Made by a program: the position numbers and the translations under genes. Shown one piece after another: positions 62,418-64,000 of a stretch of 64,000 bases of DNA (its first letter is position 1; every line of letters starts with the position of its first letter). Under the pieces are notes generated by a model. The model worked only from the letters and a program-made list of their open reading frames with translations. It made no database searches and was not told the origin of the DNA. Origin of the DNA: Rhizobium mongolense USDA 1844 (GTDB taxonomy: Bacteria > Pseudomonadota > Alphaproteobacteria > Rhizobiales > Rhizobiaceae); contig NZ_ATTQ01000009.1 in the NCBI RefSeq assembly GCF_000419765.1, positions 236,545 through 300,544 on the forward strand, read 5' to 3'.

Positions 62418-62705
62418 CTACTTATTCTTTAGCAGCCACATCTTGCCAGCCATCGTAATCCCGTAGACGTCCTTTGAAGCATCATGATCGAGATGGCGCC
62501 GTTCCAGAAAACCAGACGCTTTCAATTCGTCCAGTGCCTTGCTGGTTACGGATTTCACTTTCTGCGGACGTTCTTTCCAACGGTCGGTTTTCGCGTACGT
62601 CACCGTGGCGTTTTGGTGCGTCCACTTCTTCATCGGCTGAGGATAAAGATCGCCGTCTCTTGCGAGTTTCAGTGCTGCGACCTGCGATGGCGTAAGTTCA
62701 ATCAT
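62418..62705 (-). CDS. Small hypothetical protein, winged-helix-like
   Basis: This 95-residue protein reads IELTPSQVAALKLARDGDLY, then KVKSVTSKALDELKASGFLERR and ITMAGKMWLLKNK. The order of helices and the Leu-x-x-Leu pattern followed by a basic turn resemble a winged helix such as in MarR-like proteins, but there is no clear family. It begins with ATG 62705 and stands alone on the minus strand. Confidence 0.5.
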   Translation of the reverse strand: MIELTPSQVAALKLARDGDLYPQPMKKWTHQNATVTYAKTDRWKERPQKVKSVTSKALDELKASGFLERRHLDHDASKDVYGITMAGKMWLLKNK

Positions 62706-62951
62706 GGGTTCGATAAGTCCTATGGTGGCGTTCTTTGCCGCGACTTAGCACAGATTCATGGAACCTCCTCAAAAAAGGCGCGAAAAATTCAGATCATCGG
62801 CAAGCGGCGGACCTACAGGGCCGCAAAGGATGTCAATCAGCGCGTCGCCGGCAGACCGTCTGCTCCTGCTATTGAACTTTTTCTTCCCATCTCACTGCCT
62901 GCCCGCTTGCGGATTTCGAACAGGCAGGGCCAGTCTGGCCGTCCATTCATT

Positions 62952-63188
62952 CTACTTTTCGCGCGGTGCGATAAGACCGCGAGCCGCCTCTACCATGACC
63001 TTCAGATGGTCTGGGCTGCGCACGCCCTGGCGATAGAGTTCGATCGTTATGGCAGCAATCCGCTCCGCTTCTTCGGAATCCTTGGCTACTTTGGCTTCCG
63101 ATCGAATCTCGTCGAATACGCATTGGCACATCTCAAGGTCACGGGCATCGAGCGGCACGTCCGATCTGTTGATGATCGTCTGAACCAT
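62952..63188 (-). CDS. Small hypothetical protein downstream of groEL
   Basis: This 78-residue, mostly helical, acidic protein reads VQTIINRSDVPLDARDLEMC, then QCVFDEIRSEAKVAKDSEEAERIAAITIELYRQG. No domain is recognised. The ATG at 63188 is preceded by GGAGG, 6 bases upstream, a stronger site than that for the ATG at 63200. It follows groEL on the same strand, separated by a GC-rich hairpin. Confidence 0.6.
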   Translation of the reverse strand: MVQTIINRSDVPLDARDLEMCQCVFDEIRSEAKVAKDSEEAERIAAITIELYRQGVRSPDHLKVMVEAARGLIAPREK

Positions 63189-63204
63189 CTTGACCTCCAT
63201 TCGG

Positions 63205-63234
63205 TACGGCCCGCCCGTCGCCAGGCGGGCCGTA
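63205..63234 (-). terminator. Strong hairpin after groEL
   Basis: TACGGCCCGCC, an 8-base loop, and GGCGGGCCGTA form a perfect 11-bp stem directly downstream of the groEL stop on the minus strand. It lacks a T-run, so it is either a factor-assisted terminator or an mRNA-stabilising element. The ribosome site of the small downstream gene follows immediately. Confidence 0.55.
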
Positions 63235-63241
63235 AGTCAAC

Positions 63242-64000
63242 CTAGAAGTCCATGCCGGCTCCGGGGGGCATGGCAGGGGCGGCGGTTTCCTTTTTGGGCT
63301 TTTCCGCCACCATCGCTTCCGTCGTCACCAGCAGGCCGGCGACGGAGGCAGCATCTTGAAGCGCTGTGCGCACGACCTTGGCCGGGTCGATCACGCCCAT
63401 CTGATAGAGATCGCCATATTCATTGGTCTGAGCATTCCAGCCGTAGGAGAATTCGGCTTTTTCGCGCAGCTTGCCGACGACGATCGAACCTTCCGCCCCG
63501 GCATTCTCGGCAATCTGGCGCACCGGAGATTCGATTGCGCGCCGGACGATCTCGACGCCGACGCGCTGGTCAGAATTGGCCGTGGTGAGGTTGTCGAGCG
63601 CCTTGACGGCGCGCAGCAGCGCCACACCGCCGCCTGGCAGGATGCCTTCCTCGACTGCCGCACGGGTCGCATGTAGTGCATCGTCGACGCGGTCTTTCTT
63701 TTCCTTCACTTCGACTTCCGTCGAGCCGCCGACGCGGATGACGGCAACACCGCCGGCGAGCTTGGCAAGACGTTCCTGCAGCTTCTCGCGATCGTAGTCG
63801 GAGGTGGTTTCTTCGATCTGCGCCTTGATCTGGACAACGCGGCCTTGGATGTCGGACTTGGCGCCGGCGCCGTCGATGATCGTGGTGTTTTCCTTCTCGA
63901 CAACGATTTTCTTCGCACGGCCGAGCATGTCGAGGGTGACGGACTCGAGCTTGATGCCGAGGTCTTCGGAGATCACCGTGCCGCCGGTGAGGATCGCGAT
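63242..64000 (-). CDS. groEL: 60-kDa chaperonin GroEL, C-terminal part, cut by the window edge
   Basis: The frame runs to the right edge and encodes ~252 residues. ILTGGTVISEDLGIKLE, ATRAAVEEGILPGGGVALLRA and GVIDPAKVVRTALQDAASVA are invariant in GroEL; the ATP-site segment GGGVALLRA is complete. The C-terminus ends PPGAGMDF without the Gly-Gly-Met repeats of the main housekeeping copy. Rhizobia carry several groEL genes, and this may be an accessory paralogue. groES, normally upstream, would lie outside the window. Confidence 0.97.
   Translation of the reverse strand: MAILTGGTVISEDLGIKLESVTLDMLGRAKKIVVEKENTTIIDGAGAKSDIQGRVVQIKAQIEETTSDYDREKLQERLAKLAGGVAVIRVGGSTEVEVKEKKDRVDDALHATRAAVEEGILPGGGVALLRAVKALDNLTTANSDQRVGVEIVRRAIESPVRQIAENAGAEGSIVVGKLREKAEFSYGWNAQTNEYGDLYQMGVIDPAKVVRTALQDAASVAGLLVTTEAMVAEKPKKETAAPAMPPGAGMDF

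Overview
The window looks like chromosomal or large-replicon DNA of an alphaproteobacterium of the Rhizobiales, most likely Rhizobium, Ensifer/Sinorhizobium or a close relative. The basis is high GC, tightly coupled operons, type VI secretion (T6SS) proteins of the rhizobial imp type, a CMD/peroxidase/LLM cassette of a kind known from Agrobacterium-like genomes, LacI/MalFG sugar-transport operons, and a GroEL fragment at the right edge. Species cannot be assigned from reading alone.

Layout. (1) 1-4.0 kb: the end of a probable two-domain glycosyltransferase cut by the window edge, an unknown protein overlapping it tail to tail, and an exported caspase-like/Sel1-repeat protein. (2) 4.3-38.3 kb: a complete T6SS locus. 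It opens with a plus-strand VgrG module (vgrG, DUF6484 protein, small alpha-helical protein). Facing it on the minus strand is a long operon, tssA-tssB-tssC-hcp-tssE-tssF-tssG-tagH-tssJ-tssK-tssL(OmpA)-tssM-tagF-DUF2169-ketosynthase-like-PAAR-like effector, with many ATGA-type overlaps. Beyond the probable effector lie an IS110 transposase remnant and a beta-propeller-like protein. On the right side of tssA are the kinase ppkA, divergent clpV, an OmpA-type peptidoglycan-binding protein, the phosphatase pppA, an anchored M15 peptidase and an 832-residue protein that appears to join a TssL/DotU-like cytoplasmic part to a TssM/IcmF-like periplasmic part without a GTPase domain. TagF, TagH (FHA), PpkA and PppA together form a threonine-phosphorylation control circuit.

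(3) 38.4-46.6 kb: a small membrane protein, a transposase remnant, a four-gene signalling operon (periplasmic c-type haem sensor, hybrid histidine kinase with two receiver domains, single-domain receiver, class III nucleotide cyclase with HisKA-like and receiver domains), then a scarred integration site. The scar consists of a 186-bp inverted-repeat-bounded deletion derivative of an IS6-family element, an integrase 3' fragment, and tRNA-Val(TAC) whose 3' end faces the integrase. A methyltransferase and the remnant of a membrane protein follow.

(4) 47.1-54.8 kb: an Opp/Dpp-type ABC importer (binding protein, two permeases, fused double ATPase) co-transcribed with a luciferase-like flavin monooxygenase, a CMD-domain protein and an AhpD-like peroxidase. 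This looks like uptake plus oxidative breakdown of an unidentified small molecule. (5) 55.1-62.3 kb: a minus-strand sugar operon, lacI-type regulator, binding protein, two permeases, GH127 glycosidase, MsmK/UgpC-type ATPase, preceded by two near-identical LacI operator palindromes. (6) 62.4-64 kb: two small unknown proteins and the C-terminal part of a GroEL.

The points most worth following are the TssL/TssM hybrid with its peptidoglycan-active neighbours, the ketosynthase-like protein lacking catalytic residues in the effector-loading cassette, the PAAR-like effector with an unassigned Cys/His-rich C-terminus, the haem-sensor/cyclase operon, and the IS6-derived miniature element.
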